Shown: positions 42,597 through 51,201 of the stretch, piece by piece
Position numbering within the stretch: position 1 is the stretch's first letter
Layout of the letters: every line of letters starts with the position of its first letter
Origin: Cupriavidus oxalaticus
GTDB taxonomy: Bacteria; Pseudomonadota; Gammaproteobacteria; Burkholderiales; Burkholderiaceae
Length of the DNA: 64,000 nucleotides
Assembly (NCBI RefSeq): GCF_004768545.1
Contig: NZ_CP038635.1
Coordinates: 1,612,001 to 1,676,000 of the forward strand
Reading direction: 5' to 3'
Notes under the pieces: generated by a model
The model's input: the letters and a program-made list of their open reading frames with translations, nothing else
Databases searched by the model: none
Told to the model about the DNA's origin: nothing
Made by a program: the position numbers and the translations under genes

Positions 42597-43303
42597 ATGT
42601 CTCAGTCACCGGTGAATGGCCGTTGTCGCTGTACGGCTGGCCCAACCAGACTAGCGGATCCATGGCCGGCGCAACATCATGCCGATGGCGATCAGCCGTC
42701 GGACGGACGGTATCGCGGATGCCCCGCAGAAATGCCGGCGCGGCATTGCATTCATCGGCTGGGGAAACGGACTTGCGTGCCCACGGTTAATCGAATGGTG
42801 CACTCACGTTGCCGCCTTGTATTTGTTCGATTTGAGTCAGACCGATTGCGGGACCAGCCGCTTCGGGCAGGCAAAAAGTCATGCCGATAAGGCAGAGCAA
42901 GATTATGAAGCTTGGTCGCAGCCCCTTGCGCCTGATCGTACGGCTAATGTAGCCGCTCGGTAACATCAATTGGTGAGCCTGGAATGAGACACCGTGCGCC
43001 ATCGCACCCAGTGCCGTTGTAACGCCTCCCGGTGATCTCGATAATGTGCTCAACCTGAACGGCTGCCTCACGATGCTGTGGCACGACTCCTCGCTCGGCA
43101 CTGCAAAGGAACGGGCCCGGTATCTGGCGGTGCTCGCACACACCTGAGCCCTTTTGTCGGACAACGGCTTCGGGACCGGTCTGCACAATGTTGGCGATCG
43201 CGCCTGCTTCGAGGCAAAGGCGATCGCGGTCGGGCTGGGGCTCTTCACGGAGACCTTCGGCACCCCTCCAAGGCGTGGATATAGGATGTGAGGAGAAGTG
43301 ACC
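42597..43303. other. Gap of 700 bases with decayed gene remnant
   Basis: The region between the divergent acyltransferase and MBL-Rieske genes. It has no intact gene, but the + strand around 43019-43290 (described separately) looks like a degraded coding sequence. Promoters for both flanking genes should be here. Confidence 0.5.
43019..43290 (+). pseudogene. Decayed coding sequence of unknown family
   Basis: One frame reads TPPGDLDNVLNLNGCLTMLW and continues for about 85 residues with GC-rich third positions, but it is broken by an in-frame TGA at 43147 and has no plausible start. The second half includes DNGFGTGLHNVGDRACF. I do not recognise the family. A fragment without a full domain; low confidence. 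Confidence 0.35.
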
Positions 43304-44827
43304 ATGGCGAACACTACCGGCACGGATATGCAGCAAGCGGTCTCCCTGAAATTCCTGGGTCATAACGGCTTTCTGGTCGAGTCGTCAACGGAATATCTTG
43401 CGATAGACCCCTGGCTCACCAAGAACGGGGCATTCCATGGCAGCTGGTTCCAGTATCCGAAAAATCATCATCTCCAAGCGGAATTCATAGAGACAAGCCA
43501 AAGGAAGAAGGGCTGGATATATATCTCCCATGAGCATCAGGATCATTTTGATGTGGACACTCTCAGCAAGATCGGCCGGGATGCGGTATTTGTTATTCCA
43601 CGATTTCGCGATGATGCCCTGAGGAGCGAGATCGACAAACTGGGATTCCAATATATCGAACTTCGCGATGGTCAGCCAAGCTTGATGAGCGCATGGTTGA
43701 CGCTGACCTGCTTTGTGTCGGACATTGGGGTGAATCATGACAGCGCGCTTCTGATTGAAACGCCTGCTTTCAGTTTTTTCAACCAGAACGATTGCAAGAT
43801 ATTTGATCGGCTTGATCAGCTACCCCGGCCGATAACCTACTATTCGGTTCAGTTTTCCGGTGCGACCTGGCATCCGGTCTGCTATGAGAATTACAGTGAA
43901 AGCGAACGAGCGGAGCTCAGCAAGGAAAAAGCGATCAAAAAGCTCGACAATGTGGTTGGCGCGATGCAAAGGCTTAAGCCGAGATTTTTCATCCCGGCTG
44001 CGGGGCCTGCAATATTTCCTTTTCTGCCCCTGTCCCTATCATGCGGGGTCGGCAACATTTTCATTCACCAACCAGAGCTTCATCAATATTTATTGGGCGC
44101 CAATATTGAAAACATCCTGTACCCAAGGCCAGGGGATGAGATAAATGAACTCACCGCACGGGAGCCCATCGCCCCACCCGGGGAACGCGATATTCTTGAT
44201 TACAAAGAGAATATTCCAGATCGCTGGGAAGGTCTTGCTATTGATTTTTCAAAGGAAAGACTGATAGATGAAATGAATAACAGGCTGGATCAGATCTGGG
44301 ACCTGGAATTCCAATGCGAGTCTCTTCTGGTACTGGCCTGGGGTGATGGCGAGGATGACTCCATATGTATTGATTTGTCAGAGAAATCCATTATTGATCC
44401 GCCTGGTTCCATGCCGGCATTCTGGCGAATTACCGCGGACAGGAAATACTTTGCCCTGATGTGCGGTCGCGACCGATGGCAGAACATTCACCTCTCGCTG
44501 AGGGCAAAGCTATATCGCGCTCCTGACAGGTTCGACAACATCATAAACATATTCCTGCTTTCGGATGTCTCGAATCTTCGCGATTCCATACTCCAAACAC
44601 TCGCCATTCCGAAGGAAAGAATAACGATTTCCCGGGGCAGTGGAATGCGTTATGAGATCAATCGATATTGCCCTCATCAAGGAGCAGATCTGTCTTGCGC
44701 CACTATTACGGAAGATGGCAAGCTCATATGCCCGCGCCATGGGTGGGCTTTCTCGCTTGAGGATGACGGAAAGGCATTGGATGGAAGTTGCAGCCTGGAA
44801 GCGAAAATTATAGAGCTGGAAGGATGA
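43304..44827 (+). CDS. Metallo-beta-lactamase / Rieske fusion protein
   Basis: A 507-residue two-domain protein. Residues about 1-270 are a metallo-beta-lactamase fold with HEHQDH (His76, His78, Asp80, His81) and a later GHNGFLVESS-type first strand, as in UlaG-like proteins. The C-terminal 70 residues are a Rieske 2Fe-2S domain, C456-P-H458-x17-C476-P-R-H479, with CPHQGADLS and CPRHGWAFS. Vertebrate CMP-N-acetylneuraminate hydroxylase combines the same two folds in the opposite order. ATG 43304 is chosen because AGGAGA is seven bases upstream; GTG 43298 overlaps it. AT-rich codons differ from neighbours, suggesting transfer. A hydroxylase acting on a sugar nucleotide is possible. Confidence 0.88.
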   Translation: MANTTGTDMQQAVSLKFLGHNGFLVESSTEYLAIDPWLTKNGAFHGSWFQYPKNHHLQAEFIETSQRKKGWIYISHEHQDHFDVDTLSKIGRDAVFVIPRFRDDALRSEIDKLGFQYIELRDGQPSLMSAWLTLTCFVSDIGVNHDSALLIETPAFSFFNQNDCKIFDRLDQLPRPITYYSVQFSGATWHPVCYENYSESERAELSKEKAIKKLDNVVGAMQRLKPRFFIPAAGPAIFPFLPLSLSCGVGNIFIHQPELHQYLLGANIENILYPRPGDEINELTAREPIAPPGERDILDYKENIPDRWEGLAIDFSKERLIDEMNNRLDQIWDLEFQCESLLVLAWGDGEDDSICIDLSEKSIIDPPGSMPAFWRITADRKYFALMCGRDRWQNIHLSLRAKLYRAPDRFDNIINIFLLSDVSNLRDSILQTLAIPKERITISRGSGMRYEINRYCPHQGADLSCATITEDGKLICPRHGWAFSLEDDGKALDGSCSLEAKIIELEG

Positions 44828-44950
44828 GACCTGCTGCAGCTTTATCCCACCGGCGCGTCATCGGCGAGGCGGCTGGATAGCGGGGACCGGTCCTTTGTTT
44901 GCCCGGCTGCAGCGCGTCCTGCTTCTTGCCATCCGTCTGTGGCAAGTCCA

Positions 44951-45496
44951 TCAGATAGGAAACTGCGTCGTCGATAGCACCTGCTTGAGCACCATGAACG
45001 AGCGGATCTGCCTGACACCTGGCAGGTAGAGCAATTGTTCCGCGTGGAGGCGGTTGAAGCTCTCACTGTCTCTTGTGCGCACCAGCATGAAGTAATCGAA
45101 TTCGCCGGTCACGACGTGGCATTCCATGCAACCGGATACTTTTTGCGCGGCAGACTCGAACTGCGCGAAGGACTCGGGCGTGGAGCGATCCAGCACCACG
45201 CCGATCATCACGAGCATTCCCGCATCCAGCGCAGAGGGGTTGAGCAGCGCCACGATGCCGCGGATCAGCCCCATTTCCTTGAGCCGCTCCACGCGCCGCA
45301 GGCAGGCGGGCGGGCTTAGGTTGACCTTTGCGGCCAAGGCCACGTTGGAGATCGATGCGTCCTGCTGCAGGGCTCTCAGGATCGCCTTGTCGGCGCGGTC
45401 GAGCGAGTCCACGTGGGGTGCGGGTGGCAGCGTCTGCGATGGCGCCTGGGAGGGTGCGGCCCGCGCGGATTTGGTGCGAAATTTTGTTTCTTTCAT
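44951..45496 (-). CDS. acdR: Lrp/AsnC-family regulator, AcdR-like
   Basis: About 181 residues from ATG 45496. An N-terminal disordered tail rich in Ala, Ser, Pro, then an AsnC helix-turn-helix (LDRADKAILRALQQDASISNVALAAKVNLSPPACLRRVERL) and a C-terminal RAM ligand-binding domain (VTGEFDYFMLVRTRDSESFNRL). It diverges from acdS with a 185-base gap, the arrangement known for acdR/acdS in Pseudomonas and Burkholderiales, where the Lrp-like AcdR activates acdS. The start is uncertain; a longer frame runs to 45574. Confidence 0.85.
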   Translation of the reverse strand: MKETKFRTKSARAAPSQAPSQTLPPAPHVDSLDRADKAILRALQQDASISNVALAAKVNLSPPACLRRVERLKEMGLIRGIVALLNPSALDAGMLVMIGVVLDRSTPESFAQFESAAQKVSGCMECHVVTGEFDYFMLVRTRDSESFNRLHAEQLLYLPGVRQIRSFMVLKQVLSTTQFPI

Positions 45497-45681
45497 TTTG
45501 ATTATGGGAGAATTTTCCGACTGAATGAATGGTGATGACTTACTAATGGTGTTCAAAAGCGCGCTTCTTTGCAAGCACGTTTCGTGGCTTTTTTTCTAGG
45601 ATAGAGTCCGTCGCCGCATCGTTGGCCTTGCTGCAAGCCGCACCGATGACGGAACCACACCCTAACCCTGGAGCTGCCACC

Positions 45682-46698
45682 ATGAATCTCAAGCGCTTTG
45701 CCCGTTACCCCCTGACCTTCGGCCCCACGCCCATCCAGCCGCTCAAGCGCCTCTCTGCCCACCTTGGCGGCAAGGTCGAGCTGTACGCCAAGCGTGAGGA
45801 CTGCAACAGCGGCCTGGCCTTTGGCGGCAACAAGACCCGCAAGCTCGAATACCTGATCCCGGACGCGCTGGCGCAGGGCTGCGACACGCTGGTCTCGATC
45901 GGCGGCATCCAGTCGAACCAGACGCGCCAGGTGGCCGCCGTGGCCGCGCACCTGGGACTCAAGTGCGTGCTCGTCCAGGAAAACTGGGTCAATTACTCTG
46001 ACGCGGTCTATGACCGGGTCGGCAATATCCAGATGTCCCGGATGATGGGGGCCGACGTGCGCCTGGTGGCCGACGGCTTTGACATCGGCATCCGCAAGAG
46101 CTGGGAAGAGGCCATGGAGAGCGTGCGCAAGGAGGGTGGCAAGCCATATCCGATCCCCGCCGGCTGCTCGGAGCATCCGCTGGGGGGCCTGGGCTTCGTC
46201 GGCTTTGCCGAGGAAGTGCGCGCACAGGAGGCCGAACTGGGCTTCAAGTTCGACTACATCGTCGTGTGTTCGGTAACGGGCAGCACGCAGGCGGGCATGG
46301 TGGTGGGCTTTGCCGCCGACGGCCGGGCTGATCGCGTGATCGGCATCGATGCCTCCGCCAAGCCCGCCCAGACCCGCGCGCAGATCCTGCGCATCGCCAG
46401 GCACACGGCGGGGCTGGTGGAACTGGACCGCGACATCGCCGACGCCGACGTGGTGCTCGACGAGCGCTATGGCGGCCCCGAGTATGGCCTGCCGTCCGAA
46501 GGCACGCTCGAAGCCATCCGCCTGAGCGCCAGGCACGAAGGCATGATGACCGACCCGGTCTACGAGGGGAAATCGATGCACGGCATGATCGACATGGTCC
46601 GGCGCGGCGAATTCCCCGAAGGCTCGCGCGTGCTGTATGCCCATCTCGGCGGCGCACCGGCCCTGAATGCCTACAGCTTCCTGTTCCGCAACGGCTGA
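45682..46698 (+). CDS. acdS: 1-aminocyclopropane-1-carboxylate deaminase
   Basis: A 338-residue PLP enzyme that cleaves ACC, the plant ethylene precursor, to alpha-ketobutyrate and ammonia. Start at ATG 45682, where the family begins ([19 protein letters not shown]). The residues that define real ACC deaminases are all in place: Lys51 (PLP), Ser78, Tyr268, Tyr294, Glu295 and Leu322; D-cysteine desulfhydrases differ at the last two. Flanked by divergent acdR and by a Bug receptor 21 bases downstream. ACC deaminase suggests a plant-associated or rhizosphere lifestyle. Confidence 0.96.
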   Translation: MNLKRFARYPLTFGPTPIQPLKRLSAHLGGKVELYAKREDCNSGLAFGGNKTRKLEYLIPDALAQGCDTLVSIGGIQSNQTRQVAAVAAHLGLKCVLVQENWVNYSDAVYDRVGNIQMSRMMGADVRLVADGFDIGIRKSWEEAMESVRKEGGKPYPIPAGCSEHPLGGLGFVGFAEEVRAQEAELGFKFDYIVVCSVTGSTQAGMVVGFAADGRADRVIGIDASAKPAQTRAQILRIARHTAGLVELDRDIADADVVLDERYGGPEYGLPSEGTLEAIRLSARHEGMMTDPVYEGKSMHGMIDMVRRGEFPEGSRVLYAHLGGAPALNAYSFLFRNG

Positions 46699-46719
46699 CC
46701 GACGCACGGAGGTGCTGCG

Positions 46720-47724
46720 ATGAATCCCACTCTACATTCGTCCCTGCGCAGAGCCTTCGTGGCAGCCCGGGCGCTGGCGCTGCCAGCGCTGGCGGTTGCC
46801 GCCGTCGGGGCCCACGCTGCATCGGCGTATCCGGTCCGGCCCGTCACGCTCGTGGTGCCGTTCCCGGCCGGCGGGGCGGTCGACATGATCGGCCGGCTCG
46901 TCGGCAAGAGCCTTGGCGATGCGCTGGGCCAGCCGGTGGTCATCGAGAACCGCGCCGGTGCCGGCACCATCGTCGGGGCCGGCTACGTGGCCAAGGCCGC
47001 GGCCGATGGCTACACACTGCTGGTCAGCTCGGGCTCGACATTCACTGTCAATCCGGCCATCAACGCGAGCCTGCCGTATGACCCCGTGAAAAGCTTCGAG
47101 CCCGTCGGGCTGGTGGCGCGCGTACCGCTGATTGTGCTGGCGAACAAGGCGGTACCGGTGGATACGCTGCCGCAGATGGTTGCGGCGGTCAACGCTGCGC
47201 CGGGCAAGTACGTCTATGGGTCCTTCGGTACCGGCACCACCGGGCATTTCGCCGGCGAGATGCTGCTGGGCGCCACCGGCATGAAGCTGCAGCACATCCC
47301 GTACAAGGGCAGTGCGCCGGCCGTGGCCGACCTGATCGGCGGGCAGATTCCGTTCTCGGTCGATACGGTCGCCGCGTCGTTGCCCCATATCCGCAGCGGC
47401 AAGATCAAGCCGATCGCGGTCATGGGCGCCCGCCGCGCCACGCTGCTGCCTGACGTGCCCACCGTCGCGGAAGCCGGTTATCCCGGCTTCGATGCCGACT
47501 CGTGGGTAGCCATCGCGGCGCCGCGCGGCTTGCCGGCCGACGTCAAGGCCCGGCTGGAAAAAGCGGTCGCGCAGGCGATGAAAGACCCTGAGGTCCAGCA
47601 AAAGCTGCTGGCCAACGGGCTGGAGCCGAACTACGCGGGCCCGGAGCAGGTCAGCGCCATGATCAGCAAGGAGCTGCCGCTGATGCGCGCCACCGCACAG
47701 CGCGCGAGCATCACGGCGAATTGA
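46720..47724 (+). CDS. Bug-family receptor co-transcribed with acdS
   Basis: A 334-residue TctC-like receptor starting 21 bases after the acdS stop, with GGAGG upstream. Signal peptide (basic R-R-A-F, hydrophobic core) ends near ASA. Landmarks: YPVRPVTLVVPFPAGGAVDMIGR, GSFGTGTTGHFAGEM, HIPYKGSAPAVADLIGGQ and DVPTVAEAGYPGFD. The close spacing implies an operon, so its ligand may be ACC or its product alpha-ketobutyrate. This is inference; Bug ligands are hard to predict. Confidence 0.9.
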   Translation: MNPTLHSSLRRAFVAARALALPALAVAAVGAHAASAYPVRPVTLVVPFPAGGAVDMIGRLVGKSLGDALGQPVVIENRAGAGTIVGAGYVAKAAADGYTLLVSSGSTFTVNPAINASLPYDPVKSFEPVGLVARVPLIVLANKAVPVDTLPQMVAAVNAAPGKYVYGSFGTGTTGHFAGEMLLGATGMKLQHIPYKGSAPAVADLIGGQIPFSVDTVAASLPHIRSGKIKPIAVMGARRATLLPDVPTVAEAGYPGFDADSWVAIAAPRGLPADVKARLEKAVAQAMKDPEVQQKLLANGLEPNYAGPEQVSAMISKELPLMRATAQRASITAN

Positions 47725-47808
47725 TGGTTTCCATCGCCTTGCCTGGCGGCAGCAGCATTCGAGCCGGCAACCGGACAGTGCCGCCGGACATTGTCCGCCG
47801 CAGCCGTC

Positions 47809-49866
47809 CTATGTTGCCTGCTCCCTGATCTTGTCGACGACCTCCGGATTGGCAAGCGTGGACACGTCGCCAGGTTCCTGCCGGTTGGAGATCGCTGCCA
47901 GCACGCGGCGCATGATCTTGCCCGAGCGTGTCTTGGGCATGTCGGGAACAATCACGACCCGATGCGGACGCGCAATGGCGCCGATCTGGGACACCACCGA
48001 GGCCGAGACTTTGTTCGCGATCTTGGCGGAAGGCGACAGTCCCGGCTTGAGCGACACATAGAGATCAGGCACCTTGCCCTTGACCTCGTCGGCCACCGGC
48101 ACCACCGCCGCCTCGGCGACCTCGGGCACGAGCAGCGCGGCCGATTCGATCTCCTTGGTGCCGAGGCGATGGCCGGAGACGTTGATCACGTCGTCGATGC
48201 GGCCAAGGATTCGAAAGTAGCCGTCCGCCGCCTGCATTGCCCCATCGCCCGCCATATACGGCCAGTCGCGCCAGTCCTTGCTGTCGGGATTCTTGCAGTA
48301 GCGCGCATAGTACTGGCGCACGTAGCGGTCCGGATCCTTCCAGACGGTCTGGAATATGCCCGGCCAGGGATTGCGGATGCAGATATTGCCCGCCTTACCC
48401 GAGCCGGCCGGGACCTCCTTGCCTTCCTCGTCAAAGATCACCGGATGGATGCCCGGGATCGCCGGGCCCGTGCTGCCGGGCTTCATCGGGTGGATGCCCG
48501 GCAGCGTGCTGCAGAGGAAACCGCCATTCTCGGTTTGCCACCAGGTGTCCACGATGACCGCTTCGCCCTTGCCGACTTCGCGGTGGTACCACTTCCAGAC
48601 TTCGGGCTCGATCGGCTCGCCCACCGTGGTCATGTGCTTGAAGTGGTAGTTGTATTTCGCCGGCTCGTCCGGCCCGTTGCGCCGCAGCGCGCGGATTGCG
48701 GTGGGCGAGGTGTGGAAGATATTGACGCCAAGGCCTTCCGCAATACGCCAGGGTCGGCCGGCGTCGGGCCAGGTCGGCACGCCCTCGTAGACGACAGACG
48801 AGGCGGCGAGCGCGAGCGGGCCATAGACGATGTAGGAATGCCCGGTGATCCAGCCAATATCGGCCATGCACCAGTAGACGTCCTCGGGGTGGATATCCTG
48901 GATGTACTTCGAGGTCCACGCCACATAGGACAGATAGCCGCCGGTGGAATGCTGGCAGCCCTTGGGCCGGCCCGTGGTGCCGCTCGTGTACATCAGGAAC
49001 AGCGGTGCCTCGGCCGGCATCGGCTCGGGCTCGACACGCCTGCCGCGGAAACCGGCGAGCATGTCATTGAGAATGAGATCGCGGCCCTCCACCAGCATGG
49101 CGGCGCTGGAATACTTGCCCGGGTAGCGCTGCCAGATCAGGACCTTCTCGACCTGCTGACCGGCGCTGGCGGCCTCTGCCACGGCGATGTCGGCCTTTTC
49201 CTTGTGATCGAGCAATTCACCGCCGCGGTAATAGGCGTCCATGGTGATTAGCAGCCGGCTCTCGGAGTCCGCGATGCGCTCGGCGCAGGCCTTGCCGCTG
49301 AAGCCGCTGAATACCTGTGAATGAATCACGCCGATGCGCGCGCATGCAAGCATGGTGATGGGCAGTTCGGCCACCATGGGCATATGCAGCGTGACGCGGT
49401 CGCCAGCCTTCAGGCCGCAGAAATCGCGCAGCAGGGCGGCCAGCTCGTTGACGCGAACAAAGAGCTCCTGGTAGGTGAGGTGATGCACCGACTCATGCTC
49501 CGGCTCGGGCACGAAATGAATCGCGGTCTTGTTCCCATACGCAGCAAGGTGGCGGTCCACGCAGTTGTGGCAGGCGTTGATCCTGCCGCCGACGAACCAG
49601 CGCCAGAAAGGCGGGTTGCTGGTATCCAGCGTCGTTTCCCAATACTTGTACCAGTCCAGCAGGTCTGCGAACTCCTTGAAGCACTCGGGGAAGCGATCGA
49701 GGGAGAAGCGTTCGAAAATGCGCGGATCGGTCAGATTGGCCTGCGCAATGAACTGCGCGGGCGGCGGGACATAGTCTTCCTCGGGCCAATGGACCGCGAT
49801 TTCCGCCTCGGACACATCGGCCGATTCCTGCTGTGTAGCATGATGTGGCGCTTTGTCTTCAGGCAT
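47809..49866 (-). CDS. Acetyl-CoA-synthetase-type acyl-CoA ligase
   Basis: A 685-residue AMP-forming ligase of the acetyl/propionyl-CoA synthetase group. Motifs: MYTSGTTGRPKG (P-loop), EGVPTWPDAGRP, DTWWQTENGG (the Trp that limits the acyl pocket is kept; the usual Thr of the next residues is Asn), SGHRLGTKEIESAA and the C-terminal PKTRSGKIMRR with the regulatory Lys. It makes acetyl- or propionyl-CoA from the acid, ATP and CoA. It converges on the acdS-Bug pair. Divergent from a small double-ACT protein. Confidence 0.93.
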   Translation of the reverse strand: MPEDKAPHHATQQESADVSEAEIAVHWPEEDYVPPPAQFIAQANLTDPRIFERFSLDRFPECFKEFADLLDWYKYWETTLDTSNPPFWRWFVGGRINACHNCVDRHLAAYGNKTAIHFVPEPEHESVHHLTYQELFVRVNELAALLRDFCGLKAGDRVTLHMPMVAELPITMLACARIGVIHSQVFSGFSGKACAERIADSESRLLITMDAYYRGGELLDHKEKADIAVAEAASAGQQVEKVLIWQRYPGKYSSAAMLVEGRDLILNDMLAGFRGRRVEPEPMPAEAPLFLMYTSGTTGRPKGCQHSTGGYLSYVAWTSKYIQDIHPEDVYWCMADIGWITGHSYIVYGPLALAASSVVYEGVPTWPDAGRPWRIAEGLGVNIFHTSPTAIRALRRNGPDEPAKYNYHFKHMTTVGEPIEPEVWKWYHREVGKGEAVIVDTWWQTENGGFLCSTLPGIHPMKPGSTGPAIPGIHPVIFDEEGKEVPAGSGKAGNICIRNPWPGIFQTVWKDPDRYVRQYYARYCKNPDSKDWRDWPYMAGDGAMQAADGYFRILGRIDDVINVSGHRLGTKEIESAALLVPEVAEAAVVPVADEVKGKVPDLYVSLKPGLSPSAKIANKVSASVVSQIGAIARPHRVVIVPDMPKTRSGKIMRRVLAAISNRQEPGDVSTLANPEVVDKIREQAT

Positions 49867-50068
49867 GACGATTCCCCTTCACTTTCCATGACATCCATCC
49901 AGGCAGGTGCCACTATCCTGCGATAGCCGCCTGAAATAACGACTAGTCCATATTAAGTCCGGGCACGGGGAGTTGCCAGGGAATCGGCCGCCGCTGTCCG
50001 CCGAGCCCAGAGCTTGCCTGCCGGCCGCGATACGCTAGATTCGTATTGGGGGCATTGGAGAATCAGCA

Positions 50069-50497
50069 ATGACCAACGATCTTCTTGTGGAACGCGTGGA
50101 CGTTTGGGCGGCAAGCATACCGGACCGGCCCGGCGGCCTCGCGGAGGTACTGGAGGCCCTGCGCGATGCCGGCGCGGACCTGCAATTCGCGATTGCGCGC
50201 CGCACGCCGGAGGATCCCGGCAAGGGTGTCGTGTTCGTGACACCGCTGCAGAATGACAGGGAAATCCGTGCAGCTGCCCAGGTCGGCTTCAATGTCACGC
50301 ACAGCCTGCACTCGGTGCGTATCATGGGCGGGGACCGGCCCGGCATCGTGGCGGAACTGACCCGCAAGCTTGCGGAAGGCGGAATCAATCTACGCGGATT
50401 CTCTGCCTCCGTCATCGGGGTACAGTTTGTCGCGTACGTGTCAGTGGACTCGCTCGACGATGCGAACAAGGCAATGGCGATCTTGGGCAAAGGCTGA
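50069..50497 (+). CDS. Double-ACT-domain protein
   Basis: A 142-residue protein with two ACT-like beta-alpha-beta units (residues about 8-70 and 80-142), each with the DRPGGL / DRPGIV turn typical of amino-acid-binding ACT domains (SIPDRPGGLAEVLEALRDAG and GGDRPGIVAELTRKLAEGG). No catalytic domain. Such proteins bind amino acids and modulate enzymes or transcription factors, as GcvR does. It diverges from the acyl-CoA ligase. Its partner is unknown. Confidence 0.85.
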   Translation: MTNDLLVERVDVWAASIPDRPGGLAEVLEALRDAGADLQFAIARRTPEDPGKGVVFVTPLQNDREIRAAAQVGFNVTHSLHSVRIMGGDRPGIVAELTRKLAEGGINLRGFSASVIGVQFVAYVSVDSLDDANKAMAILGKG

Positions 50498-50580
50498 CGA
50501 GGCGCGGGCCTTCTACGGCAAAACGGGTTAGGTACTGAGGGCCATTCACTACCGCCCGTCATCTGCTATCAGGGGGACGT

Positions 50581-51177
50581 ATGCGCATACTGGTCATTGG
50601 AGCCACAGGGCTCCTCGGGAAAGAAATTACGGCCTTATTGTCGGACGAGCATGACGTGATAGGGGCCAGTCGTGGGTCTTCGGCGCTCTCCGTGGACATC
50701 TCCGACAAGCAGTCGATTCTGGCGATGTACAGACAACTGGGCACGGTTGACGCCGTGGTCTGCGTAGGGGGCACCGCGAAATTCGCCCCACTGGACGCCC
50801 TGACTGACGATGATTTTGCATTCAGCCTCGCCAATAAGCTGATGGGGCAGGTCAACCTTGTGCGGTATGGGGTTCCCTACATCTCCCAGGGCGGGTCGGT
50901 CACGCTCACCAGTGGCACCCTCGCGCAGCATCCAATGCTCGGTGGTGCCGCCGTGAGCACCGTGAACGCCGGCGTCGAGGCGTTCGGGCGGACTGCAGCG
51001 CTCGAACTGCAAGGCAAAATTCGCGTGAATGTCGTCAGCCCCGGATGGGTGTGGGAGACGCTCGAAGCGATGGGACGCGACCCCGCCAAGGGCGTTCGGG
51101 CAGCGGTGGTTGCACAGGTTTACCAGAAGTGCATTCTGGAAGACTTTTCCGGGCAAGTGGTGTCGGTCACCCATTGA
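50581..51177 (+). CDS. Short-chain dehydrogenase-like protein without catalytic Tyr/Lys
   Basis: A 198-residue Rossmann-fold protein with the dinucleotide motif VIGATGLLGKEI and the later VVSPGWVWET, as in short-chain dehydrogenases of the FabG-like type. The catalytic Ser is kept (TLTSGTL), but the Tyr-x-x-x-Lys that normally follows reads as STVNAGVEAF, so proton-relay residues are missing. This may be an inactive or differently acting SDR. It sits alone between a double-ACT protein and a convergent PLP decarboxylase. Confidence 0.8.
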   Translation: MRILVIGATGLLGKEITALLSDEHDVIGASRGSSALSVDISDKQSILAMYRQLGTVDAVVCVGGTAKFAPLDALTDDDFAFSLANKLMGQVNLVRYGVPYISQGGSVTLTSGTLAQHPMLGGAAVSTVNAGVEAFGRTAALELQGKIRVNVVSPGWVWETLEAMGRDPAKGVRAAVVAQVYQKCILEDFSGQVVSVTH

Positions 51178-51201
51178 CTCGCAGTGCCAGCTGCAAATGC
51201 C

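Noticed and set aside
43019..43290. Intact gene between the acyltransferase and MBL-Rieske protein
   Set aside because: An in-frame TGA at 43147 and the lack of start rule out an intact gene; listed as decayed sequence with low confidence.
42787..43323. Open frame on the - strand between the divergent acyltransferase and MBL-Rieske genes
   Set aside because: No recognisable family or supported start; the + strand in part of this stretch looks more like decayed coding sequence.
47791..49251. Long open frame antisense to the acyl-CoA ligase
   Set aside because: No domain signature; the ligase on the other strand has all of its family motifs and normal length.
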